This document shows, in pieces, positions 15,102 through 23,119 of a stretch of 64,000 nucleotides of DNA (positions are counted from its first letter, which is position 1; each line of letters begins with the position of its first letter). The notes below the pieces were generated by a model. That model ran no database searches, was not told the DNA's origin, and saw nothing but the letters and a program-made list of their open reading frames with translations. The position numbers were made by a program, and so were the translations under genes. Origin of the DNA: an uncultured cyanobacterium (GTDB lineage: Bacteria; Cyanobacteriota; Cyanobacteriia; PCC-6307; Cyanobiaceae). The stretch is taken from contig CAIOGZ010000010.1 of NCBI GenBank assembly GCA_903858015.1, positions 1 to 64,000 on the forward strand. Direction: 5' to 3'.

Positions 15102-17264
15102 ATGGCCAGCATCGATCTGAACCTGCAGCCCCTGGAGGGCGGCGAAGGGCTGGCGGTCCTGCTGGTCAGCCCGGCCTGCCAGGCCGCCTTCACGACGCCG
15201 ATCCCCACAGCCTTGATCGAGCTGCAAGCGGTCTGGCGCCGCCGCTTCGTCCACCATCACGGCAGCCGCAGCGGCGGGGTGCCGACGGCGGTGCTGGAGG
15301 ACTACAGCAATCAGCTGATCCGGGGTCTGGGGCAATGGTTCGAGCAGGATCGCTGGCTTCCCCTGCACCGTGCCCTGCGGCTGCAGCCGGCCCTGCCCCT
15401 GCGGCTGCGGGTGGCGCCGGAGCTGCGGAAGCTGGAGGAGTTGCCGTGGGAGAGCCTGCCCCTCGATCGGCCCCTCTGGCGGTTGCCGCCGCAGGATCCC
15501 CCCCAGCCGGTGGCGGTGCCGCGGGCGCGCCGGGCGCGGCTGCTGCTGGTGGTGGGCTACGAGCAGGAGCTCGACCTCCAGTCGGAGGTGGAGGAACTGC
15601 AGGATCTCGCCCAGCGGGGCCGGCAGCTGCTGCGCATCCTGCGCGGCCCGGGCGCAGGCTCCCAGGCCCTGCAGGCGGTCCTGGCGGAGGATCCGGGCTG
15701 GGACGCGCTGATCTTCCTGGGCCACGGCGACGGCTCTGCCGACCAGGGGGGACGTCTGCAGCTCGGAGACGGGACCTGGATCTCCGGCGCCAGCCTGGAG
15801 CTGCCGCTGCGGCGGGCGGTGGATCGCGGCCTCAGCCTGATGCTGCTCCACTGCTGCCTGGGCATCGATCTGGCCCATCGCTGCCTGGCGGCCGGAGTCG
15901 CCTGGGTGCAGGTGTTTCGGGAGCGGGTGCCCGATGGGGCCGCCGCCCAGGCCTTCCGGCGGCTGCTACGGGAGCTGCAGGTCGGTCACCCCTTCACCGA
16001 GGCCCAGCGGCGGGCCGCCCAGACCCTCGACCAGCCCGCCTGGAGCGGTTGCCGGGGCCTGCTCAGCGTCTACAGCCATCCCGATGCCCAGCCGTACCGC
16101 TGGCCCCGCCCGAGCCAGACCCTGCAGCGCCGCGAGCTGCTCCTGCTCGGCGGCGCGGCCGGGGTGGCCTACGGCGTCGGCCTCCTGCAGGGCTGGGACC
16201 GCCGCGGCCGCGATGGCAGCCGGGTTTGGCAGATGGCCGCCTACAGGGGCTCGCCGCAGTACCGGCAACTGCTGGTGGGGCAGGTGCCCGAGCGGCTGTC
16301 CCAGCGGCTGGCGACCCTCACGGAAGGGCGCTTCCGCCTGGAATTGGTGGATCGCTCCGCCCTCTCCAGCTCCCACATCCTGCAGCTGGTGAATGACGGT
16401 CGCTCGTTCCAGTGCGGCTATGTCGACAGCTATTACGACCAGGTGCTGCTGCCGTTGGTCTTCGCCAAGGCGGTGCCCTTCGGCCTCAACCCCCGCGAGC
16501 AGACCGCATGGCTGTCGTACAGGCGCCAGGGGGACGATCGCCCCTTCCACCAGACGGTCTATCCCCGCCTGGAGGTGGATGGCGTCAAGCTCGATCAGCT
16601 GCAGTCCATCCCCCTGACCCTCACCGGCGGGCAGATGGGGGGCTGGTTCAAACGGGAGGTGCAGACCCTGGAGGATCTGCGGGGCCTGCGCATGCGTATC
16701 CCCGGCCTCGGCGCCGATGTGCTCAACGCCTTCGGCGTCAAGACCGATTACGACATCAACTCCGGTCGGGTGATTCGCGCCGACCAAATCCTGCCGCGCC
16801 TGCGCGATGGCCGGCTCGATGCGGCGGAATGGATCGGGCCCTACGACGACGAGCTGCTCGGATTGCACACCGCGGCCCGTTTTTACTACTCCCCCGGCTG
16901 GTGGGAACCCTCCACCACCAACGAACTGATGGTCAGCAGCCGGGCCCTGGCGGAGCTGTCACCGGCCCATCGCCTCGCCCTGGAGACCGCCTGCGCCGAA
17001 ACTTATCTGTGGAGTCGGCGCGAGTACGACCTGCTCAACGTCGAGGCCCTGCAGCGGCTGCGGGCCGCCGGGGTGCAACTGCGGCGTTTCAGTCCTGAAC
17101 TCATGCGGGCCTTCGCCCGGGAATCGGAGCGGCTGCTGCAGGAGCAGAAGCGCCAGGATCCCCAGCGCTTCGGCTACGTCTACGCCGAATGGCAGCGATT
17201 TCGCGACCGTATCCGCGACGTGATCGCCGTCACCCAGTTCAGCCCGGCGGATCCGCCGCCCTGA
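15102..17264 (+). CDS. CHAT caspase-like protease domain fused to a TakP-type TRAP solute-binding domain
   Basis: A 720-residue fusion. Residues about 1-335 are a CHAT domain: LEELPWESLPL near 111-120, the catalytic-His strand IFLGHGDGS (H208), and the catalytic-Cys strand LMLLHCCLGID (C251 or C252). Residues 342-363 (LQRRELLLLGGAAGVAYGVG) are one hydrophobic helix after a twin Arg, like a TAT/Sec anchor. Residues 376-710 match TRAP DctP proteins of the TakP (2-oxo-acid) type: QMGGWFKREV, EDLRGLRMRIPGLGADVL, DAAEWIGPYDDELLGLH and YYSPGWWEP in the right order. The predicted topology is cytosolic protease, one membrane pass, periplasmic ligand domain. No TRAP permease subunits are nearby, so I infer a sensor role, not transport. 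Its 3' end overlaps a flotillin gene on the other strand by 26 bp. Confidence 0.8.
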   Translation: MASIDLNLQPLEGGEGLAVLLVSPACQAAFTTPIPTALIELQAVWRRRFVHHHGSRSGGVPTAVLEDYSNQLIRGLGQWFEQDRWLPLHRALRLQPALPLRLRVAPELRKLEELPWESLPLDRPLWRLPPQDPPQPVAVPRARRARLLLVVGYEQELDLQSEVEELQDLAQRGRQLLRILRGPGAGSQALQAVLAEDPGWDALIFLGHGDGSADQGGRLQLGDGTWISGASLELPLRRAVDRGLSLMLLHCCLGIDLAHRCLAAGVAWVQVFRERVPDGAAAQAFRRLLRELQVGHPFTEAQRRAAQTLDQPAWSGCRGLLSVYSHPDAQPYRWPRPSQTLQRRELLLLGGAAGVAYGVGLLQGWDRRGRDGSRVWQMAAYRGSPQYRQLLVGQVPERLSQRLATLTEGRFRLELVDRSALSSSHILQLVNDGRSFQCGYVDSYYDQVLLPLVFAKAVPFGLNPREQTAWLSYRRQGDDRPFHQTVYPRLEVDGVKLDQLQSIPLTLTGGQMGGWFKREVQTLEDLRGLRMRIPGLGADVLNAFGVKTDYDINSGRVIRADQILPRLRDGRLDAAEWIGPYDDELLGLHTAARFYYSPGWWEPSTTNELMVSSRALAELSPAHRLALETACAETYLWSRREYDLLNVEALQRLRAAGVQLRRFSPELMRAFARESERLLQEQKRQDPQRFGYVYAEWQRFRDRIRDVIAVTQFSPADPPP

Positions 17265-18450
17265 GCCAGCGGCCCAGGTCGAGGTCGGTGGCGGCCTGCA
17301 ACCGGGCCAGCAGGGTGGGCAGGCTGATCTCGCTGCCCTCGCCCTCGCCGATCAGGCGCAGCTCCTCCACCTGCAGTGTCGGCACCGCCTGGCGCAGCAG
17401 GGCGAGCAGCGGCTGCAGCCGCTGCATCAGGTACACGGTGCGGGCATCGGGGCCGGCCGCCAGCAACGAGTCGATCAGCGCCCGCAGGGCCTCCGTCTGG
17501 GCATCCCCCTCGGCGCGAATTCCGGCGGCACCGGCGCGGGCGATCGCCATCGCCTCCTGGCAGGCCGCTTCGGCCGGAGCCACCACATCGGCTTGCAGCT
17601 GCAGCGCGATGCTTTCAATCCGAGCCTGCTGCAACGGCAGCTCCGCTTCGGTCCGCGATCGCTCGCCCGCGGTTCGGGCCTCTGCCTCGGCGACCAGGGC
17701 CTGCTGGCGTGTGCCAGCCTCCTGGATGCGGCGGTTGGCCTCGGCGCGGGCCAACGCCTCATCGCGGCCGAACTGCACCAGCCGCGTGGTCTTCTCCTGT
17801 TCCACCGTTTCGATGCGGGCCTCGGCCCGCGCCTCCGCCTCGGCGATCCGAGATTGGCGCAGCAACTCCACCTGTTGGGGCCTGCCCAGGGAGTCGAGAT
17901 AGCGCACGTCATCGCGGATCGAGGTGATCTGCAGGCTGTCGAGTTCGAGGCCGAGCTGGCTCAGGTCGTCCTCCGCCTCTTCCAACAGGGCCCTGGAGAA
18001 GGCTTCCGTATCGGCATTCACCTGTTCCGGAGTGAGGGTGGAGAGCACACCGCGCAGATTGCTTTCCAGCGTCACCCCAGCCAGGGCGCTCACCTCCCCC
18101 CGACTGCGGTCGAGCAGACGTTCCACGGCGGCGTGGATCGTCGGTTCATGCCCGGCGATCTTGACGTTGGCCACCGCCTCGACGCTGATGCGGATGCCGC
18201 TGCGGGTGAGGGCGTTGGTCACGCTGATGGCGATGTTGAGGTTGCCGAGATCGATCGTTCTGATCTCTTCCACCAGGGGCATCAGCAGGGTGCTGCCTCC
18301 CTTGAGCAGGCGGTAACCGCGACGGCCGGGCAGGCCGTAGATCACCAGGGCCTGGTTCGGCTGGCAGACGGCCAGCAGGCGGCCCAGGGCAGCGCGGAAG
18401 ACCAGCAGGCCGCCGCCGCTCAGGAGCAGCAGTGCGAGGAAAGGAGTCAT
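17239..18450 (-). CDS. Flotillin/SPFH-domain membrane protein (second of a pair)
   Basis: A 403-residue SPFH (band 7) protein. Residues 4-25 are a membrane segment (FLALLLLSGGGLLVFRAALG). The SPFH core follows, with VISVEAVANVKI-like strands (RISVEAVANVKIAG), SNLRGVLSTLTPEQVNAD and LQITSIRDD. Residues 230-330 are an Ala/Glu/Arg-rich coiled coil (RIAEAEARAEARIETVEQEK, then EANRRIQEAG), as in flotillins, and ADVVAPAEA marks the family tail. Such proteins organise membrane microdomains. The ATG at 18450 overlaps the stop of the upstream flotillin (ATGA). The 3' end overlaps the CHAT gene, so transcription of one could affect the other. Confidence 0.85.
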   Translation of the reverse strand: MTPFLALLLLSGGGLLVFRAALGRLLAVCQPNQALVIYGLPGRRGYRLLKGGSTLLMPLVEEIRTIDLGNLNIAISVTNALTRSGIRISVEAVANVKIAGHEPTIHAAVERLLDRSRGEVSALAGVTLESNLRGVLSTLTPEQVNADTEAFSRALLEEAEDDLSQLGLELDSLQITSIRDDVRYLDSLGRPQQVELLRQSRIAEAEARAEARIETVEQEKTTRLVQFGRDEALARAEANRRIQEAGTRQQALVAEAEARTAGERSRTEAELPLQQARIESIALQLQADVVAPAEAACQEAMAIARAGAAGIRAEGDAQTEALRALIDSLLAAGPDARTVYLMQRLQPLLALLRQAVPTLQVEELRLIGEGEGSEISLPTLLARLQAATDLDLGRWLRAADPPG

Positions 18451-19796
18451 GGCCGGGAAGGGCGATGGGGATTGAGGGCCTGAAGCACGTCGATGCCGAC
18501 GATGTCGCGCACCTGATCGAAAAAGTTGCGCATCACGGCTGGATGGAGGCCGGCCAGATTCGCCAGAGCGACCGGGTTGCCGGTTTCGAGCGCGGTGATG
18601 CGGCCCAGTTGCAGTTGGCCGGCCAGGGCTGCGGCCTCGCCCAGCACCGTCTCGAGCTGCTGCAGCAGAAAAATGGATCCGGCCTGATCCCCCGCCGCTC
18701 GCCAGAGCGCCGCGAGCTGGTCGTTGATGGCGGCGCTGGCCAGCGCGTCTTCGATCGTGGCGGCGGCGGCGCCGCGGCAGCGCCATTCCTCCGCCTGCTC
18801 CCGGGCCCGGGCCGGCAGCACCACATCGGCCTCCAGGCGCAGCCGCTCCAGCTCGGAGCGCAGGGCCTGGAGAGCCTTCTCGGCGCGGGCGCGGGCCTCC
18901 TCCGCCACCGCATCCACCCGTTCCTCCGCGGAGCGCACCTGCTGATCGAGGCGGGCCCGGACCGTGCGCAGCCCGTTGCCGCGTTCCTCCACCACCGTGC
19001 GGGCGGTGGTGGCCGCCACCTCGGCCCGCTCCTCGGCCCGGGCCTCCCGCTTATCGGCATCGCCGAACCCTTCGGCCTCGGCCTTCGCCGCGTCCCGCAG
19101 CACCTCCGCCAGGCGGGCGCGGCCGAGGGAATCGAGGTAATCAACCCCATCACTCACCCGCAGAATCTTGAAGGTGTCGATCTGCAGCCCGATCTTGGTG
19201 ATGTCCGGTCGGGTGATCTCCAGCACCTTGTCCGCAAAGCGCAGGCGGTCTTCGTTGACCTGCTCCGGGGTGAGGCCGGCCACCATCACCCGCAGGTGGC
19301 CCTCAAGGGTGCGAACGGCCACCTCCTGCATGGCGGCGGAGTCGTGCTCCAGAAAGCGTTCGATCGCGTTGCCCACACAATCGCGATCGGTGCTGATCTT
19401 GACGGTGGCGATCGCCTCCACATCGATCGGGGTGCCACCGAGGGCGTAGGCCTTCACCACCTGAATCGGCACGGGCTGGGTGCGCACATCCATCCAGCTG
19501 CAGCGCTCCAGCCAAGGCAGCACCAGCGACCGACCGCCGTGCACAACCCGATAGCCGACGCTTTGCCCATCGCCCCGGCGATGGGCGCGACCGGCGATCA
19601 CCAGGATCTGATCGGGGCGGCAGTTGGGGATGAGGCGGCGGCAGGTGCCGAGCAGCAGTCCCAGCCCGAGGACGGTGAGCAAGGGGATCTCGAACCCCGA
19701 GCCGCTGGGCAGGGACCAGGGCGGCGGCTCGGTTGGCGACGGCGCGGCGCGGGTCGTGGTCAACAGCACGGGCGGGGTGGCTGGAATCGGCGTCAT
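18447..19796 (-). CDS. Flotillin/SPFH-domain membrane protein (first of a pair)
   Basis: A 449-residue protein with the same layout as its neighbour: a Pro/Thr-rich N-terminus, a membrane helix near residues 36-52 (IPLLTVLGLGLLLG), an SPFH domain (PIDVEAIATVKIS; EGHLRVMVAGLTPEQVNEDR; DTFKILRVSDG) and a long charged coiled coil (about 225-330, including AEGFGDADKREARAEERAEV). LEADVVLPARAREQAEEW ends the coil as in flotillins. The two paralogues overlap by 4 bp and probably form hetero-oligomers; pairing is inferred from the operon. The upstream OB-fold gene overlaps its start by 4 bp. Confidence 0.85.
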   Translation of the reverse strand: MTPIPATPPVLLTTTRAAPSPTEPPPWSLPSGSGFEIPLLTVLGLGLLLGTCRRLIPNCRPDQILVIAGRAHRRGDGQSVGYRVVHGGRSLVLPWLERCSWMDVRTQPVPIQVVKAYALGGTPIDVEAIATVKISTDRDCVGNAIERFLEHDSAAMQEVAVRTLEGHLRVMVAGLTPEQVNEDRLRFADKVLEITRPDITKIGLQIDTFKILRVSDGVDYLDSLGRARLAEVLRDAAKAEAEGFGDADKREARAEERAEVAATTARTVVEERGNGLRTVRARLDQQVRSAEERVDAVAEEARARAEKALQALRSELERLRLEADVVLPARAREQAEEWRCRGAAAATIEDALASAAINDQLAALWRAAGDQAGSIFLLQQLETVLGEAAALAGQLQLGRITALETGNPVALANLAGLHPAVMRNFFDQVRDIVGIDVLQALNPHRPSRP

Positions 19797-20191
19797 GGCG
19801 CTTGAGGTGAAGGGAACTCCTCGGGGTCCGCGGCCTTCAGGTCGGTGACCCAGAGCTGGTGGTCCTGGTGGTGCAGCACCAACACCCGATCTCCCCGCAG
19901 CAGGCGCTGGGTGTCGGTGCCGTAGGCGGGGACATCGATCAGACAGCCCCTGACGCTCAGGCGCACCAATCCCCGCTGGGTGCGGCTACACGCCAGCAGC
20001 ACAAAGCCGGTCTGACCGACTAGGTCCCACTCGCGCACAAGGCTGTCCACCTGGCGGCGGCAAAGCCACCGCCAAAGCAGCAGAGGCAGCAACTGGGGCA
20101 GGAAATGCAGGGTGGATCCAAGGTGGTGGGGCGGAACCCCAGGACCCTGGCTTGTGGTTGTGACGCGCCCGCTCTGATTCAGAGGCGGCAT
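19793..20191 (-). CDS. Small OB-fold (NfeD/YqiJ-like) protein
   Basis: 132 residues. A short hydrophobic stretch (HFLPQLLPLLLWRWL) precedes a beta-rich C-terminal half: LVGQTGFVLLACSRTQRGLV, then RLSVRG and GDRVLVLHHQDHQLWV. This fits the OB-fold of NfeD/YqiJ-type partners of flotillins. The gene is first in an overlapping trio with two flotillins, the usual partnership for this family. Similarity is modest, so the fold assignment leans on context. The upstream EamA gene ends 37 bp before it on the same strand. Confidence 0.6.
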   Translation of the reverse strand: MPPLNQSGRVTTTSQGPGVPPHHLGSTLHFLPQLLPLLLWRWLCRRQVDSLVREWDLVGQTGFVLLACSRTQRGLVRLSVRGCLIDVPAYGTDTQRLLRGDRVLVLHHQDHQLWVTDLKAADPEEFPSPQAP

Positions 20192-20228
20192 CAGGTGATC
20201 GAGATCGAAGCGAACACGCCTGGACCGC

Positions 20229-20687
20229 CTATCGCAGGGCCAGCAACACCGCCCCCAGCCCCATCAGCGCCACGCCGAGCCACTGGCGTGGATCGAGGCT
20301 TTCCCCCAACAGGGTCACCCCCAGCACCGCCACCAGCACCACGCTGAGCTTGTCGATCGGGGCCACCTGGGACACCGGGCCCAGCTGCAGGGCCCGGAAC
20401 CAACAGAGCCACGACACCCCCGTGGCCAGCCCGGAGAGCACCAGGAAGATCAAGCTGCGGCGCGGCAGTGCGGGCCAGGGTTGCAGGTCGCCGCCCACCA
20501 CCACCACGGCCGCCAGCAGCAGCAGCACCACCACGGTGCGCAACAAGGTGGCCAGGTTGCTATTGATCCCTTCAACCCCGAGCTTGGCCAGCAGCGACGT
20601 GACGGCGGCGAACACAGCCGAAAGGCCCGCCCAGAGCTGCCAACTACCGAGCAGGGCCGGATTTGGAAGCATCGAAATGAGGGGCAT
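20229..20687 (-). CDS. Half-size EamA/DMT-family permease
   Basis: 152 residues with four to five membrane helices, one EamA repeat where most family members have two. Motifs include WLCWFRALQLGPVSQVAPIDKLSVVLVAVLGVTLLGESL, quoted here in parts: the RALQLGPVSQVAPIDKLS loop and the LGESLDP turn. Single-repeat members must dimerise, as in small multidrug transporters. The substrate is unknown. It lies 8 bp after the J-domain-like gene and 37 bp before the OB-fold gene, so it may belong to the flotillin operon. The first ATG was chosen; an internal ATG at 20672 would give five residues fewer. Confidence 0.75.
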   Translation of the reverse strand: MPLISMLPNPALLGSWQLWAGLSAVFAAVTSLLAKLGVEGINSNLATLLRTVVVLLLLAAVVVVGGDLQPWPALPRRSLIFLVLSGLATGVSWLCWFRALQLGPVSQVAPIDKLSVVLVAVLGVTLLGESLDPRQWLGVALMGLGAVLLALR

Positions 20688-20695
20688 CGGATTGA

Positions 20696-21304
20696 TCAGA
20701 CCACCCCTCGCCCCAGCAGCAGATCGCGGGCGGTGTTGACGGCCTGCATGGTGTCGAGGCGGCCGCCGCGGTCGGGATGGTGGTCGGCGGCGGCGAGCTT
20801 CCAGGCCCGGGTCACATCGGCTTGCCGCAGGCGGCCGGCCAGGGGCAGGCCGAGGCGCTGGCGGGCAATGATCGCGTCGAGGTCGGGGGCCTTGCCCAGC
20901 GGCGAGCGATCGGCGGCACTGAGGCCCGTCCCCCGTTTGCGCCGGCCGTGGCTGGCTTGGCCCTTGCCATCAGCAGGATTGCCATTAGCAGGATTGCCAT
21001 TGGCAGAATTGTTGTCAGCACGTTGGCCGTCAGCAGCATCGACGTTGCCCTGACTGCCCCGGTCGCGGCCGCTGGCCTTGGGGCTGGCCTTGGCGCTGGC
21101 ACTGCCTGCTTTGCCGCTGGCGCCAAAGCCACCAGTTCGGCCAGCACCGGCGCCAAAACCGCCCCGGCCGCCGGAGCCGCCGCCAAAGCCGCGGCCCTGG
21201 CCTGGCTCCTGGTCGGGCAGGGTCCCATCGGTGCTGCCGGGATCGTCGGCGCTGGCGATGCGGCGCAGGGCTAGGGCGGCGCTCAATCGGGTGGCGGTGG
21301 ACAT
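20696..21304 (-). CDS. J-domain-like protein with a Gly-rich and NGNPA-repeat segment
   Basis: 202 residues. The C-terminal 70 resemble a J domain: helix II-like VTRAWKLAAADHHPDRGG with the HPD motif, then TMQAVNTARDLLLG. The N-terminal 120 are low complexity: Gly/Arg-rich (GGRGGFGAGAGRTGGFGASG), then Lys/Ser/Ala-rich, then tandem NGNPA units coded by the 15-bp repeats at 20964-21038. J proteins stimulate DnaK, and here the HPD suggests that ability, but the domain is at the C-terminus and has no zinc finger. The start chosen is the ATG at 21302-21304; an extension upstream lacks conserved sequence. Confidence 0.65.
   Translation of the reverse strand: MSTATRLSAALALRRIASADDPGSTDGTLPDQEPGQGRGFGGGSGGRGGFGAGAGRTGGFGASGKAGSASAKASPKASGRDRGSQGNVDAADGQRADNNSANGNPANGNPADGKGQASHGRRKRGTGLSAADRSPLGKAPDLDAIIARQRLGLPLAGRLRQADVTRAWKLAAADHHPDRGGRLDTMQAVNTARDLLLGRGVV
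20964..21038. repeat. 15-bp tandem repeat inside the J-domain gene, five units
   Basis: Units beginning at 20964, 20979, 20994, 21009 and 21024 (consensus TTGCCATYAGCAGGA on the plus strand). They encode the Asn/Gly/Pro/Ala repeat of the neighbouring protein; because the unit is 15 bp, the frame is kept whatever the copy number. Confidence 0.85.
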
Positions 21305-21621
21305 CGCTACGGGGCAAGCCTGATTGCTCCAGCCTCCCGCATCGCCTGCTGCGCCGCTGCCATCCAGCCGACAGGGCCCTGTTCCGGCCGTGCCGGACAG
21401 GGGCCGCATCGCCTGCCACGATCAGGCAAAAGCTCCTGCGACCTCCAGGCCAGCCGCTCCTGCCATTGCCAGGCACCAGCTGCTGCCCTTGGATGGACAG
21501 CTCCACCGCCGCTAGCACCGTGAAGCCACTGGGAACTCCAGTTAGGGCACCCGATCGGCTTCTGCCACCCGATCGCCCCGCCGCTAAGGGAGCTCGCCCA
21601 GCCCAACACTTAGGCCGCCGC

Positions 21622-22428
21622 ATGGCCCTGCTGCTGGGCCTGCTGCTGGCACTGGCCAGTGGGGCGACACCATTGCTGGCTTTGGCAGCTCCTGCTGGGG
21701 CCGCGGGGCCACCCCCCGCAGCAGCGGCCCCCAGCACGGCCGATTCAGCAGCGGCAGTGCCAACGAAGCCCGCAGCAGCAGCGGCAGCCGAATTCGAACA
21801 AAGGGTGCTGGAGGTGCTGCGCAACCATCCCGAAGCGGTATTTGAAGCCCTCCAGACCCAGCTGCGGCGCCAACAGGAGCAGAAACGCCGCGCCCAGGAG
21901 CAGGCCCTCGCCGAGCTGCAGCGCAACCCGACTGCGGCGGTCGGCAGCTCCCCCAGCCGCGGCAAGGGCAAGCTGCAGCTGATTGAGTTCTCCGACTTCC
22001 AGTGCCCCTACTGCGCCGTCGCCAGCAAGACCCTGGCGGCGTTTTTGGCCAACAACGGCAGCAAGGTGAGCCTGATCTATAAGCATTACCCCCTCACCCA
22101 GATCCATGCCGAGGCGCTGCCGGCTGCCAGGGCGGCCTGGGCAGCGCAGCAACAGGGGCGGTTCTGGGAATTCCACGACGCCCTGTTCGCCGCCCAGACC
22201 CGACTCGGCGAGCCGCTTTACCTCGAAACCGCCCGGGCCCTGGGGCTCGACCTAAAGCGCTTCGCTAGCGATCGCAACGGCAAGGCCAGCTTGGAGGCGA
22301 TCGACCGGGACCGGGCGTTGGCGGATCGCCTCGGCCTCGAAGGCACGCCGTTCTTCGTGGTCGATGGCCAGGTGGAAGCCGGCGCCCTGGACGAAGCCTT
22401 CCTGCAGAAGTTGGTCCAGGACCATTGA
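21622..22428 (+). CDS. DsbA-family thioredoxin-fold oxidoreductase, exported
   Basis: About 268 residues. A signal peptide (MALLLGLLLALASGATPLLALA) is followed by an Ala/Pro-rich linker, a helical segment rich in Gln/Arg (residues 60-100) and a DsbA-like domain. The active site is CPYC in IEFSDFQCPYCAVASKTL near residue 133, and the cis-Pro loop is LEGTPFFVVDG near 245. This layout is typical of BdbD/DsbA-like oxidases that make disulphides in the periplasm. I chose the ATG that directly starts the signal peptide; longer in-frame starts add 52 unconserved residues. It converges on the DOMON-like gene. A VKOR-type partner is not visible in the window. Confidence 0.82.
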   Translation: MALLLGLLLALASGATPLLALAAPAGAAGPPPAAAAPSTADSAAAVPTKPAAAAAAEFEQRVLEVLRNHPEAVFEALQTQLRRQQEQKRRAQEQALAELQRNPTAAVGSSPSRGKGKLQLIEFSDFQCPYCAVASKTLAAFLANNGSKVSLIYKHYPLTQIHAEALPAARAAWAAQQQGRFWEFHDALFAAQTRLGEPLYLETARALGLDLKRFASDRNGKASLEAIDRDRALADRLGLEGTPFFVVDGQVEAGALDEAFLQKLVQDH

Positions 22429-22459
22429 GCCGATGCGGGCTAGCTCCGCACCAAGCGGG

Positions 22460-23089
22460 CTAGATCCGTACCAAAAAGCCATCGCGGCGATGGAAATCGG
22501 CCTCCGCGCCGGGGTGGCTCAGGGCCCAATAAAGCAGTGGGCCATCGTTGAGTTCGAGCACGGCGGTGATCCCCAGCTCCAGGGCCCGACCGGGGGGCAG
22601 TAGGTGACCCAGATCCAGGCTCAGCCGCAGGTCGAGGCCCGATGCGTCGCGCTCGACCTGCAAGGGCAGCGAAGCGATCGCCGCTACGGGCTCCAGGCCC
22701 TGGCGGTAGGCCGCGAGCCGGTAGGCGTTCCAATCGCCGCTCGGCGCCAGGTTGAACTCCCAATAGGGGGGAGCGCCGGGTTCGGCCAGGAAAAACTCCA
22801 GGCAGGTGGTGCTCCAGAGCCCATCGGCGCGGCGGGGTCGAGGGGCGGGCGGCGGCAGCAGCACCAGGCCATCAGGGTCGCTGAGGCGGTAGGCAAGGCT
22901 GAGCCGCTCGCCGCTGCGGCCGACGCTGCCCTGCAGCCGCAGCGATGGCGGGGGGGATAGGGGTGGCGACAGCGACAGCGGTGATGGCGATGGCGATGGT
23001 GATGGCAAGGCAGCTGCTGCCGCCCCGGGCGGCTGAAAACACCGGAGCTCGAAGGCTTGCGCCGCCGCTGGCGGGGCTGGAAGGACCAT
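22460..23089 (-). CDS. DOMON-like domain protein
   Basis: 209 residues. A Ser/Pro-rich run with PSPSPSPSPLS lies near residue 30, then a beta-sandwich-like stretch: RLSLAYRLSDPDGLVLL, DGLWSTTCLEFFLAEPG, YWEFNLAPSGDWNAYRLAAY and LYWALSHPG. DOMON-like proteins are thought to bind sugars or haem; the ligand here is unknown. There is no clear signal peptide. It lies 30 bp after the kinase gene on the same strand, which suggests co-expression. Confidence 0.75.
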   Translation of the reverse strand: MVLPAPPAAAQAFELRCFQPPGAAAAALPSPSPSPSPLSLSPPLSPPPSLRLQGSVGRSGERLSLAYRLSDPDGLVLLPPPAPRPRRADGLWSTTCLEFFLAEPGAPPYWEFNLAPSGDWNAYRLAAYRQGLEPVAAIASLPLQVERDASGLDLRLSLDLGHLLPPGRALELGITAVLELNDGPLLYWALSHPGAEADFHRRDGFLVRI

Positions 23090-23119
23090 GGTTGGGGTGG
23101 CGTGGGGCAGGGCGCCAGC

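Noticed and set aside
15102-21304. TRAP transporter DctQ/DctM subunits near the CHAT-DctP gene
   Set aside because: No frame in this region has the 4- or 12-helix pattern of those subunits; the nearest small membrane protein is of EamA type.
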